A stretch of DNA of 64,000 nucleotides, taken from NCBI GenBank assembly GCA_041395325.1, contig JAWLAT010000010.1, positions 1 through 64,000 on the forward strand, in the 5' to 3' direction. Below the pieces are notes generated by a model. The model saw nothing but the letters and a program-made list of their open reading frames with translations. It had not been told where the DNA came from and did not search any database. The translations under genes were made by a program, and so were the position numbers. Positions 56,855 to 64,000 of the stretch are shown here, piece after piece. Numbering within the stretch: position 1 is the stretch's first letter; each line of letters opens with the position of its first letter. The DNA is from JAWLAT01 sp041395325. Its GTDB lineage: Bacteria > Pseudomonadota > Gammaproteobacteria > Xanthomonadales > SZUA-5.

Positions 56855-57561
56855 GACAGCAGCGCCCAGCCGCCGTAGATGGCGATCCAGGGCAGCAGGC
56901 CGAACAACAAGGCTCGACCCCAGCCGATCCCGCACCAGACCCTCGCCGCCACGGCGCCCAGCACACCACACCAGATCTGAAACAGATCCAGGCTGCTGGC
57001 CCAGGCGAAGTGTGGCGAGCCCGGTGGCAGCTGCAGCAGCAGCGTGTTCAGACTGGCGTAGTTGGCCAGTGACAGGGGTTGATCCGGGTTGTCGGCCAGC
57101 AGCGTCAACAACAGCAGCCCCAGCGCACCCACACCCAGCGGCAGCAGGCAATAGGCGCTGGCCAGAAACCAGCGACCATAGCTGTGCCGACTGACACTGA
57201 GCAGGCGCTCGCTGCCCACGTAGATGGCCGCCAGCAGCACGCAACCCACCGGCAGGGTCACCAGCGCGGCCACTGCCGCAAGCAATCCGGTGTGCGGTGC
57301 CATCTGTTCCAGAATGGGTCGGGCCTGCGCCATGTCAGCCTCCGACATCCCGGATTGCACCTGCAACTGCTGGTCGACGATCCAGTCCGGACTCATCCCG
57401 TGCATGAACCACCAGTTGGCCAGTGCTGCGATGAGCATCACCGACAACAATGCCCACACGGCGTGCCTGACCGGCGCCTGGCGCAGCTGGGCGAAGCCAG
57501 CCGGCGGTTGCAGCAGGACATTGACCAGGGTCTGCAGGGCGCCAGGTTGTGCATCCATCAT
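56851..57561 (-). CDS. Yip1-family membrane protein
   Basis: 236 residues, about five helices, Yip1 family (ALLSVMLIAALANWWFMH, ERLLSVSRHSYGRWFLASAY). Bacterial members often accompany export or cell-envelope genes; the function is not established. It has AGGAG 5 nt before ATG 57561 and is the first gene of the six-gene minus-strand operon. The 223 bp up to the pilin-like gene must contain the promoter of this operon and of the divergent gene; I cannot fix either. Confidence 0.85.
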   Translation of the reverse strand: MMDAQPGALQTLVNVLLQPPAGFAQLRQAPVRHAVWALLSVMLIAALANWWFMHGMSPDWIVDQQLQVQSGMSEADMAQARPILEQMAPHTGLLAAVAALVTLPVGCVLLAAIYVGSERLLSVSRHSYGRWFLASAYCLLPLGVGALGLLLLTLLADNPDQPLSLANYASLNTLLLQLPPGSPHFAWASSLDLFQIWCGVLGAVAARVWCGIGWGRALLFGLLPWIAIYGGWALLS

Positions 57562-57784
57562 TCGTGCTCCTGTTTCGACAGGTCTGGATGCTGCCGCTAC
57601 AGTCACTGGCCGGGTTGCGAAATGTGATCAGCGGTCGGCGCCCGGTGCGGACGGTCAGGCATCGGGTTGAAGCCGGACCGGCGCCCAAGCCAGACCACTG
57701 CCTCCGTTCTGCCCTCGGGTCGCCCTTGTGTTGGCCGGCGGATCAGCGAAAAGTCGGACCCAAGCCAACCACGGAATGTCGCTG

Positions 57785-58306
57785 ATGCTGGGTCGATTGC
57801 TTCGTCTGGTGCTGCTGTTGCTGGCAATCCTGCTGGCCGCACTGATCTACCGCGTGCTGTTTCCAATGCAGCCAGCACCGGTACCCGGAGTCACCAGCAG
57901 CAGCGAGGTTCAGGCGCCCATGCACTTCGACCCCAACACCGATCCGCAACTGCAAGCGATGCGCGACTATGCCGATCAGGCTGCGGCCCGGGCCACCTTC
58001 GTCGGCGAATTCGCGCAGGTGATGGCCCTGCGTGTGGCGATGACCGAGTGTTACATGAACGATGGGCACTGGCCCGACGATGGTTGCGGCGTCCTGCTCA
58101 GCGACCTGCAGGGCAAGTTGCTGCAAACCGCGAGCATCGGGGAAGAGGGGCTGATAAGACTCGATTTCCGAGCCGGCATGGGCCTGCCTGCCATCACGGT
58201 GGAGTTGCAGCCAACGGTCAACACTGTGGGCGTTCGCTGGCAGTGCAGTTCTCCCAATCACGCCGAGATCGGTCGTCTGCTCACGGATTGCGAGTATCTG
58301 CCCTGA
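57785..58306 (+). CDS. Membrane-anchored pilin-like protein (no type IV leader)
   Basis: 173 residues. N-terminal hydrophobic helix (LLRLVLLLLAILLAALIYRVL), a Pro/Ser-rich linker, then a domain resembling a type IV major-pilin head: FVGEFAQVMALRVAMTECYMNDGHWP parallels the alpha1-C helix and following loop, and a C-terminal WQC...DCEYLP parallels the disulfide-bounded D-region. The usual prepilin peptidase site (GFTLIE) is missing, so the protein should stay anchored rather than assemble. ATG 57785 has GGA upstream; ATG 57776 is an alternative. Divergent from the Yip1 operon. Confidence 0.65.
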   Translation: MLGRLLRLVLLLLAILLAALIYRVLFPMQPAPVPGVTSSSEVQAPMHFDPNTDPQLQAMRDYADQAAARATFVGEFAQVMALRVAMTECYMNDGHWPDDGCGVLLSDLQGKLLQTASIGEEGLIRLDFRAGMGLPAITVELQPTVNTVGVRWQCSSPNHAEIGRLLTDCEYLP

Positions 58307-58323
58307 GCGCACCCAGGAGCGCC

Positions 58324-58611
58324 AGGGATCCTCTGAACAAGTCGCGTGAGCCGCGTTGCGTCCCAGATCGTTTGCAGCAAGGCGTAGTCGTCCTACGGCG
58401 CCGAAATGCAACGCAGCTGCGGGCGATCTGGGGCACAACCCTTCGGGACGGGGCTCCATGTCTTGACAAGAAATGGGGCCGCCAGCGGCGTCAGTCACCT
58501 CGTCCTTCAGCGCAGGCTATGACCTTCGGTGCCTTCCTGCCTGGCGACCCCATGTCTTGATAGGAACTGGCAGCCGCCGTCGCGGCCACGGGACTTGTTC
58601 AGAGCATCCCT
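58324..58611. mobile_element. MITE-like inverted-repeat element (about 288 bp, non-coding)
   Basis: Ends form a 20-bp inverted repeat with one mismatch: AGGGATCCTCTGAACAAGTC at 58324-58343 against the reverse complement of 58592-58611. Pairing continues imperfectly inward (CGTG-GCCGCG). Inside are a second inverted pair (CCCAGATCG near 58363; CGATCTGGGG near 58426) and two direct copies of CCATGTCTTGA (58456 and 58550). No open reading frame of note. No target duplication could be confirmed. It fills most of the 58307-58689 gap. Confidence 0.75.
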
Positions 58612-58689
58612 AGGTCGCATTCTCAAACCAGCTCGCTGGTCAGTATCCCGCTCTGCTCGTTGGATGTCGCAGGTACGAAGGAAAGCCGC

Positions 58690-59028
58690 TCAGGCGTCGG
58701 CGAAGCGTTCTTCGATGGTGAAGCTCTCCCCGCAACCGCAAAGCGCCGTCGCCTTCGGGTTATTGAAGACGAACTCACTGCCCAGGCCGCGCTGGGCGAA
58801 GTCAATCTCGGTGCCATCCACCAGTGGCAGACTGGCGGCATCCACCACAATGCGCACGCCGCGGTCCTCGAAGATCTGATCACCCTCGCGCAGACTCTCG
58901 GCTTCGGCCACTTCGTAGGCCCAGCCGCTACAGCCGGTCTTGCGGACGCCGAAGCGCAAGCCGATCGCCCGGTCACTCAGGTATTGACGAATCCGCACCG
59001 CGGCCGCTTCACTCAATGTCACTGACAT
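58690..59028 (-). CDS. IscA/HesB-type iron-sulfur assembly accessory protein
   Basis: 112 residues of the A-type carrier family. The three Fe-S cysteines are Cys33 (KTGCSGWAY) and Cys97/Cys99 (CGCGESF). Likely transfers or holds clusters for target apoproteins. GGAG lies 6 nt before ATG 59028; a TTG at 59040 is dismissed. No isc or suf genes are adjacent, so which A-type protein it is (IscA, SufA or ErpA) is not decided. Confidence 0.9.
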   Translation of the reverse strand: MSVTLSEAAAVRIRQYLSDRAIGLRFGVRKTGCSGWAYEVAEAESLREGDQIFEDRGVRIVVDAASLPLVDGTEIDFAQRGLGSEFVFNNPKATALCGCGESFTIEERFADA

Positions 59029-59250
59029 GCATCGCTCCAACTGGTCTACTGGGCGTCGTCCGCAGGGGCGCGACGCCGGAACTGGACGGTTATGGGGGAG
59101 AAAGCCCCAGATTCAATGTGTCACGCGTACTCAGGCGTCCATCGTGCGCTGGTGAGCTGCGCTTCGGCAATAGATCACCATGGCATGACAGTCAGTGGAT
59201 CAGTGGGTTGAGCCCGGCAGGGAATGTCGGCTCGAAGGCGAAATCAGTGC

Positions 59251-59279
59251 TTGCCTGCGGCCGGTCAGGTCGATATAGT
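59251..59279 (+). promoter_or_regulatory. Sigma70-type promoter of rpmJ
   Basis: -35 TTGCCT (59251-59256) and -10 TATAGT (59274-59279) with a 17-bp spacer. The predicted start of transcription is about 20 bp before the ATG. Confidence 0.75.
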
Positions 59280-59307
59280 GGCGGGCTTTAAGTTGGAGCC
59301 CTGAGCC

Positions 59308-59433
59308 ATGAAGGTCCTGTCCTCGCTCAAGTCCGCCAAGTCCCGGCATCGCGACTGCCGCGTGGTCCGTCGTCGTGGCAAGGTGTTCGTGATCTGCAAG
59401 AGCAACCCGCGTTTCAAGGCGCGTCAGCGCTGA
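59308..59433 (+). CDS. rpmJ: Ribosomal protein L36, type B (zinc-independent paralogue)
   Basis: 41 residues beginning MKVLSSLKSAKSRHRDC and ending ICKSNPRFKARQR, matching the longer B-type L36 (RpmJ2/YkgO). It keeps only two cysteines rather than the full zinc set of type A. The gene is alone, outside the ribosomal protein operons, with its own promoter and terminator. In many bacteria the zinc-free paralogue is made under zinc limitation through Zur, but no Zur operator was recognised here. GGAG precedes the ATG by 9 nt. Confidence 0.95.
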   Translation: MKVLSSLKSAKSRHRDCRVVRRRGKVFVICKSNPRFKARQR

Positions 59434-59456
59434 GCCAATCCGCGTTGGATTGCACA

Positions 59457-59484
59457 AGAAGGGCCGCTTGAGCGGCCCTTTTTT
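59457..59484 (+). terminator. Rho-independent terminator of rpmJ
   Basis: AAGGGCCGC (59459-59467), loop TTGA, GCGGCCCTT (59472-59480) and then TTTT. It starts about 25 bp after the L36 stop. Confidence 0.95.
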
Positions 59485-59502
59485 GTTGCGCGAAGTCAGC
59501 GC

Positions 59503-60738
59503 CTAGCGCGGCACGAACAGCCCTTGGGTCGGCAGGCCGTCAAAGCCTGGAAATACCGCACTCAGATCATCCAGACCATTGCGACGGCTGAGCATTTCAG
59601 CCAGCACGGCTCGATAGTCCAGCGTCACGCGCAGGTCACCGTCTTCGAGCGCAGCGTCACTGAGTCCGGGCCAGTCGCCATAGACCTGGCCGCCCTGGAC
59701 GCCACCGCCCAACGCGAACATCACACCACCCCGACCGTGATCGGTGCCGCGCGAAGCGTTCTCGCTGACCCGACGACCGAATTCAGTCATGACCACGACC
59801 GTGACCCGGCTCATCGCCGGTCCCAGATCGGTATGGAAGGCCGCCAGACCGGTGGCCAGTTCACTCAGCAGCGGTGGCAGTTCCTGCACTTCGTTGTTGT
59901 GGTGATCCCAGCCGCCGATGTCGACGGTGGCCACCTGCACCCCGAGCCCCGACTTGGTCAGGGCGGCCAGATCACGCAAGCGTTGCCCGAAGGCGCCGTC
60001 GGGATAGCTCGCCTCGTTGTCCACGGCCAACGTCGGCGCGGTGCTGCTGCGCAACTCATCGACCGCGGCGAAGGCACGTTGACCCGTACTGTCGACGAAA
60101 CTGGGGCCATCGAAACTGTCGTAGAGCTGAGACTTCAGCAGTTCGGCGCGCTGCAGTGTGGATTCGATGCCAAAGGCTTCGATCGCCGACATGCCCACCA
60201 CCGGCTGGACACCACTCAGCGAGCGCGACACCGCGGTGCCCATCCCCACGGCCTTGAAGGTGCCATCGCCGCTCATCTCACCCAGCGCTCGATTGAGCCA
60301 GCCATCGAAGACGCCACCCTGACTCAGCCAGGCGCGCTCCATGAAATCCTGCGCATCGAAGTGGGAACGGCTGGGCACGGTCAGGCCGACGGCGTGAACG
60401 AGCGCCAGATCGCCCTGGTCGTACAGCGGTTTGAGCGGCGCCAAGGCCGGATGCAAACCAAAACGACCGTCCAGGTCGATGGCGGCATCCTCGCCGCTGC
60501 CAGGCACGGCAACGGCAATGGTGGGGCGGCGGGCGTAGTAGGCCGATTCTGCATGCGGCACCACGGCATTCAGACCATCCATGGCACCACGCTGGAAAAT
60601 CACCACCAGCGTATCGCCGCTGCCGCTGCCCTCGGCGGCCCAGCCGTAGCTGCTGGCCAGCAACGGCAGGCCTGCCGCGCCGATGCCCATGGCGCGGCAG
60701 AAGCCACGTCGATCAATCAGAGCTTCCTGACGGTTCAT
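59503..60738 (-). CDS. DUF1501 protein with Tat-like signal
   Basis: 411 residues of the DUF1501 family (alkaline-phosphatase/sulfatase-like fold). N-terminal twin-arginine-like signal (IDRRGFCRAMGIGAAGLPLLAS). Family segments are LVVIFQRGAMDGLNAVVPH, FMERAW, VATVDIGGWDHHNNE and VVVMTEFGRRVSENASRGTDHG. Function unsettled; members are exported. GAGG lies 7 nt before ATG 60738. Its partner DUF1800 gene ends 14 bp upstream, a widely conserved pair. Confidence 0.93.
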   Translation of the reverse strand: MNRQEALIDRRGFCRAMGIGAAGLPLLASSYGWAAEGSGSGDTLVVIFQRGAMDGLNAVVPHAESAYYARRPTIAVAVPGSGEDAAIDLDGRFGLHPALAPLKPLYDQGDLALVHAVGLTVPSRSHFDAQDFMERAWLSQGGVFDGWLNRALGEMSGDGTFKAVGMGTAVSRSLSGVQPVVGMSAIEAFGIESTLQRAELLKSQLYDSFDGPSFVDSTGQRAFAAVDELRSSTAPTLAVDNEASYPDGAFGQRLRDLAALTKSGLGVQVATVDIGGWDHHNNEVQELPPLLSELATGLAAFHTDLGPAMSRVTVVVMTEFGRRVSENASRGTDHGRGGVMFALGGGVQGGQVYGDWPGLSDAALEDGDLRVTLDYRAVLAEMLSRRNGLDDLSAVFPGFDGLPTQGLFVPR

Positions 60739-60752
60739 GGCAGTGCCTCGCA

Positions 60753-62228
60753 TCAGCGGAAATGGAAGTAGGGGCTGGCCAACAACAGCGCGGCCAACTC
60801 CTGCACGCGGACCCGCAAGGTGCGGTTGTCGAGTGCCTTGTCGGCCGGATCGCCAGCAGCCGTCAGCGCAATCAGCGCGTCGCGATCCTCGGCCAGCAAT
60901 GGCCGCTTGACCAGGAGCACGGTCAGACGATCGACCAGGTCGGTCGGTGCCCGTGCCCCTCCTGCCAGCGCCAATGCGTCCAGGCGCACGCCGACACCCA
61001 ATTGCCCTTCGGCCAGCGCAAAGGCGAAGTTCCAGCGGGCCAGCCAGGCCGTCGTATTAATCCAGTAGCCCTGCGTGTCCGGATAGCCATTGGGCGCCGG
61101 CCACATGAACGGCAACTGCCCCAGCTGTTCCAGATAAGCATTGATCTGACGGTAGGGATTGGCCCCGTTGAGTTCGACGCTGCTGCTGCGCAGCGCACCG
61201 ATGATGTACTCGGCCGGTCGCTTCACCTTGCGGTCGGCACTGGCCTTGAACTCGTCCGACTGCAGAATGGTGCGCAACATCGCCACCGTCTCGCCGCCAC
61301 TGGCCAGGAAGGTCGCTGCGACGGCGTCGACCAGCGCAGCGGGTGGTTGGTCATCGACAAAGCGACGCACCAGCTTGGTAGCGATGTGCTGTGCGGTAGA
61401 GGGATGCGCGGCGAGGATGTCGAGCACATGCTGGCCGTCTTCGATCCCCTGCCCCGCCGGCAACGTGGCACCCAACACCTGCTTGGTGCTGAGATCGTGC
61501 GCCAGCGGCGCAAACTGAAATTCGTAGTCACCGCGGAAGTCGATCGTCCAGCCGGTAAAGGCCCGCGCCACGGCCTTGACGTCATCCTCGGTGTAGCCAC
61601 CGTTGACACCCAGCGTGTGCAGTTCCATCAACTCGCGGGCGTAGTTCTCGTTGGGCCCCGTTGCCACATTGGCGTAGTTGTCCAGATAGAACAGCATCGC
61701 CGGGCTGCGTGCATTGGCGTGCAACAGATCGCTGAATCGCCCGAGGGCCAGCTGGCGGATGGTCCGGTCGTCGCCGGTCTTGAACTGTCGCTGCGGTCCG
61801 GTGACGTGTTCGACACTGAAGTGGTTGCTCCAGAATTCGACCATCGTCTCAAACAGCTGCCGACCGCTGAAGACCTGTCTGGCCATGGTCGCCAGGCGCA
61901 GCTCAATCAGGCTTTGCACCGTGTTGCCGGTCTCGCGGGCGTCGCGGAAGAGCTCGAGATTGCTTTGCGACAACGTCGGGAAGTTGCGACGGACCGCATT
62001 CTCCAGATCACTGACATCGATCTGCTCGGGTGCCAGCTGCCGCTCCAGCCAGCCGTCGTAGCCCAATTCGGAGGCTTGTGCGAGTTCCTGCGGGCGGATA
62101 CCAAAGCCCGTTCGATTGAGCAGCAGCACCAGCGGATCCGGCGCTGGCAGCGGTTGTCCAGCCTTGGCCGAACCTGACTCGGACTGACCCAGCCAGCGCT
62201 CGAACAACGCGCGACGTGCAGTATTCAT
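60753..62228 (-). CDS. DUF1800 protein
   Basis: 491 residues with the DUF1800 family pattern: LLNRTGFGIRPQEL, MVEFWSNHFSVE, MLFYLDNYANVATGPNENYARELMELHTLGV and AFTGWTID, later KRPAEYIIGALRS. Function unknown; it is nearly always encoded beside DUF1501 and the two presumably act together. I see no classical signal peptide at the N terminus, so export, if any, may rely on its partner. Divergent from the TlpA gene. Confidence 0.93.
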   Translation of the reverse strand: MNTARRALFERWLGQSESGSAKAGQPLPAPDPLVLLLNRTGFGIRPQELAQASELGYDGWLERQLAPEQIDVSDLENAVRRNFPTLSQSNLELFRDARETGNTVQSLIELRLATMARQVFSGRQLFETMVEFWSNHFSVEHVTGPQRQFKTGDDRTIRQLALGRFSDLLHANARSPAMLFYLDNYANVATGPNENYARELMELHTLGVNGGYTEDDVKAVARAFTGWTIDFRGDYEFQFAPLAHDLSTKQVLGATLPAGQGIEDGQHVLDILAAHPSTAQHIATKLVRRFVDDQPPAALVDAVAATFLASGGETVAMLRTILQSDEFKASADRKVKRPAEYIIGALRSSSVELNGANPYRQINAYLEQLGQLPFMWPAPNGYPDTQGYWINTTAWLARWNFAFALAEGQLGVGVRLDALALAGGARAPTDLVDRLTVLLVKRPLLAEDRDALIALTAAGDPADKALDNRTLRVRVQELAALLLASPYFHFR

Positions 62229-62363
62229 CCCAGCTCCCCAGCCAGCGGCCCGATGCTCAGCTCAACGCAGCATGCCGCTGCCGGTTGACGAAGGCCAGCA
62301 GCGGGCATGCAAGCGATAAGATCAAGGACCGGTCCCCGCTACACCACCGCCCGAGGAACTGCC

Positions 62364-62933
62364 ATGCGACGCCTGCTGCTGATCGTGAGTCTGTTGCTGC
62401 TGGGAACGCCTGTCCTGTCACAGTCCCCGCCGGTCGTTGGTACGGCAGTCCCAGAGACCGTTCTGGCCGATGGCCGCAGTTTGCCGGAGGTCGCGGCCGG
62501 GCGCCCGATCGTCGTGCTGTTCTGGGCCAGCTGGTGCCCTTACTGCAAGGCACTGATGCCTCATCTGCAGAGCATGCTGGACGAATACACGCCTGAACGG
62601 CTGGAAGTGCTGGCGATCAGCTTTCGCGAAGATGACCCTGACGATGCCCGCAAGCTGATCGATGCCCAGGGCTATGATTTCATCACCGAGTTCTCCGGCG
62701 ACGCGCTGGCAGCCCGGTGGGGCGCGACCGGCACACCGAGGGTCTACCTGGTCGGCCCGGATGGCGTGCTGCTGTACGATCTGCAAGCTCACGAAAGCGA
62801 GCCCTTTCGCCGTTATCTGACGGCGGCCAGCGGACACAGCGGCCGCGCGGCCCGCTCTGCCCCCCACCGTGCCGCCCAGCTGCGTCAGGCCATCGACGCG
62901 GCGCTCACCACCGAGGAAGCCGCCAGCCCATGA
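62364..62933 (+). CDS. TlpA-family thioredoxin-like protein
   Basis: 189 residues. Signal or anchor (LLLIVSLLLLGTPVLSQ), then a thioredoxin fold with active site WCPYC (Cys58, Cys61) and cis-Pro in TGTPRVYLV. Likely a periplasmic disulfide reductase of the TlpA/ResA group. GAGGAA lies 5 nt before ATG 62364. The stop overlaps rraA by 4 bp (ATGA), an unusual pairing of a periplasmic redox protein with a cytoplasmic RNase E regulator. Confidence 0.9.
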   Translation: MRRLLLIVSLLLLGTPVLSQSPPVVGTAVPETVLADGRSLPEVAAGRPIVVLFWASWCPYCKALMPHLQSMLDEYTPERLEVLAISFREDDPDDARKLIDAQGYDFITEFSGDALAARWGATGTPRVYLVGPDGVLLYDLQAHESEPFRRYLTAASGHSGRAARSAPHRAAQLRQAIDAALTTEEAASP

Positions 62934-63418
62934 GTTTTGCCACTGCCGATCTCAGCGATGCCCACCCGGAGGCCCGTTGCGCCGAGCCGCTGTTCCAGAG
63001 TTTCGGTGCCCGGCTGCGCTGTCATGGGCGAGCGCACACGCTGAAAGTCTACGAAGACAATTCGCTCGTGCGGGAGACACTGGAGCGGCCGGGCGAAGGC
63101 CGGGTTCTGGTCATTGATGGCGGCGGATCCGCGCGCTGCGCGCTGGTCGGCGGCAATCTGGCCGACCTCGCTGTCGCCAACGCATGGGCTGGCATCTGGC
63201 TGCATGGCTTCGTTCGCGACCGGGTCGAACTGGCCCAGGCGGAGGTTGCGATCCACGCACTGGGGAGCCATCCACGCAAGAGCAACAAGGGTCTGCACGG
63301 CGGTGCCGAGGGCCTGATCCTGCATTTCGCCGGGATTGCGATCGCGCCCGGCGAATGGGTCTATGCCGACGAAGATGGCATCGTGGTGGCCAGCTCGCCG
63401 ATCCACCTCGCCAGCTGA
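62930..63418 (+). CDS. rraA: Ribonuclease E activity regulator RraA
   Basis: 162 residues of the RraA/MenG-like fold: FQSFGARLRCHGRAHTLKVYEDNSLV, RVLVIDGGGSARCALVGGNLADLA, and IHALGSHPRKSNKGLHG. RraA binds RNase E and lowers mRNA turnover. The family also includes aldolases, but this sequence matches the RraA branch. ATG 62930 overlaps the TlpA stop. Confidence 0.95.
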   Translation: MSFATADLSDAHPEARCAEPLFQSFGARLRCHGRAHTLKVYEDNSLVRETLERPGEGRVLVIDGGGSARCALVGGNLADLAVANAWAGIWLHGFVRDRVELAQAEVAIHALGSHPRKSNKGLHGGAEGLILHFAGIAIAPGEWVYADEDGIVVASSPIHLAS

Positions 63419-63421
63419 GGG

Positions 63422-64000
63422 CTAAGGTTCGGCATTCGCCAGCGCAGCCTGCAGCGCCTGGCGCCAGTGGCGATCCGCCACCTCCGTCAGTTCCACCCGC
63501 GGCGTTTGGTGCCAGTCGGCGAAGCGCTGCAAGGTTCCGGCCAGTAGACGCACCGAGTTGGCCGCTGGCCTGCTACCGGCTTCGACATGCAGGCTGCGCA
63601 CCTCCATGACGCCATCGCTGCGATGGGCCTTGGCGTCCAAACGGCCGATCAGCCGTGACCCGAGCAGGACGGGCAGCACGAAGTAGCCCCAGATGCGCTT
63701 CTCGGCTGGCACATAGCACTCCAGCCGATAGTCGAAGTCGAACAGTTCCCGTGCCCGGCGGCGATCCCAGACCACCGGATCAAATGGCGACAACAGGCTG
63801 CAATGGGTGGCGCGCAAGCCACCGGCGGCGACTTGTTGCAGTGCCTCCCGATGGTCAATGTGGACGAAGCAGGGGCCCTCCAGGCCCTGCACACGCACCT
63901 CGAGCAAGCGCTCGGCCAGGCGCTCACGCAACTCTCCCTCGTCAACGCGCGGCTGCAGGCGATGGTAGTCGGCCAGCCAGGCAGGGCGGGCGACCCCCAG
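63422..64000 (-). CDS. YcaQ-like winged-helix DNA glycosylase, C-terminal part
   Basis: About 192 C-terminal codons; the N terminus lies beyond base 64000, and the frame is open to the edge. The sequence DFDYRLECYVPAEKRIWGYFVLP then GSRLIGRLDAKAHRSDGVMEV matches the C-terminal region of the YcaQ/AlkX family (winged-helix HTH_42), which unhooks DNA interstrand crosslinks. It is convergent with rraA, with stops about 3 bp apart. Confidence 0.9.
   Translation of the reverse strand: MGVARPAWLADYHRLQPRVDEGELRERLAERLLEVRVQGLEGPCFVHIDHREALQQVAAGGLRATHCSLLSPFDPVVWDRRRARELFDFDYRLECYVPAEKRIWGYFVLPVLLGSRLIGRLDAKAHRSDGVMEVRSLHVEAGSRPAANSVRLLAGTLQRFADWHQTPRVELTEVADRHWRQALQAALANAEP

Overview
The window is GC-rich, densely coded chromosomal DNA from a gammaproteobacterium. 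It most likely belongs to the Lysobacterales (Xanthomonadales), near Rhodanobacteraceae. This rests on inference from three things: the smc-zipA-ligA order, the bacterial kynurenine (3-hydroxyanthranilate) route of tryptophan breakdown, and an exported propeller protein ending in the C-terminal string ALFEDGFE, which I associate with this order. I see no tRNA, rRNA, CRISPR array, prophage or plasmid functions.

Layout. 1-620 is the start of tryptophan 2,3-dioxygenase, with an EamA transporter upstream of it. 1602-2855 is an intact IS3-family element with terminal inverted repeats and a 3-bp target duplication. 2862-3064 is a small element bounded by inverted repeats. 3158-3345 is a tandem glycine riboswitch in front of a stand-alone gcvP. 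6291-11212 (minus) is a four-gene unit of unclear role: SUMF1-like protein, nucleotidyltransferase-like protein, exported protein and polytopic membrane protein. 11215-13898 carries rnd and asnS. 13956-17471 is the lower kynurenine pathway: atypical SDR, 2-aminomuconate-semialdehyde dehydrogenase, 2-aminomuconate deaminase and 3-hydroxyanthranilate dioxygenase. 17660-26358 holds an orphan PhnD-like binding protein, then epmA, ligA, zipA and smc (minus), then queF. 26390-35052 holds an EamA transporter, a trimeric autotransporter adhesin, rlmC, prmB, a FadL-type porin, glyA and nrdR.

35196-44564 is mixed metabolism and transport: POT peptide transporter, MAPEG protein, patatin, panE, MECR-like reductase, YfcC-type carrier and a large exported BNR/Asp-box propeller. 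45344-51782 contains a MotA/OmpA-type proton-channel pair and, convergent to it, a 1374-residue MscK-type mechanosensitive channel with a periplasmic substrate-binding domain fused at its N terminus. 51845-57561 is a tightly overlapping six-gene minus-strand operon: Yip1 protein, MacA-like adaptor, MacB-like ATPase and permease, LytS-type kinase and LytTR regulator. It reads as an envelope export pump made together with its own sensor. 57785-64000 holds a membrane-anchored pilin-like protein, a roughly 288-bp inverted-repeat element (MITE-like), an IscA-like protein, a stand-alone type-B L36 gene with a clear promoter and terminator, a DUF1501/DUF1800 pair, a TlpA thioredoxin, rraA and the end of a YcaQ-like gene.

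The strongest candidates for something new are the ligand-binding-domain/MscK fusion, the stator-like pair beside it, the active-site-lacking SDR in the kynurenine operon, the SUMF1-like four-gene unit and the pilin-like protein without a type IV prepilin leader.
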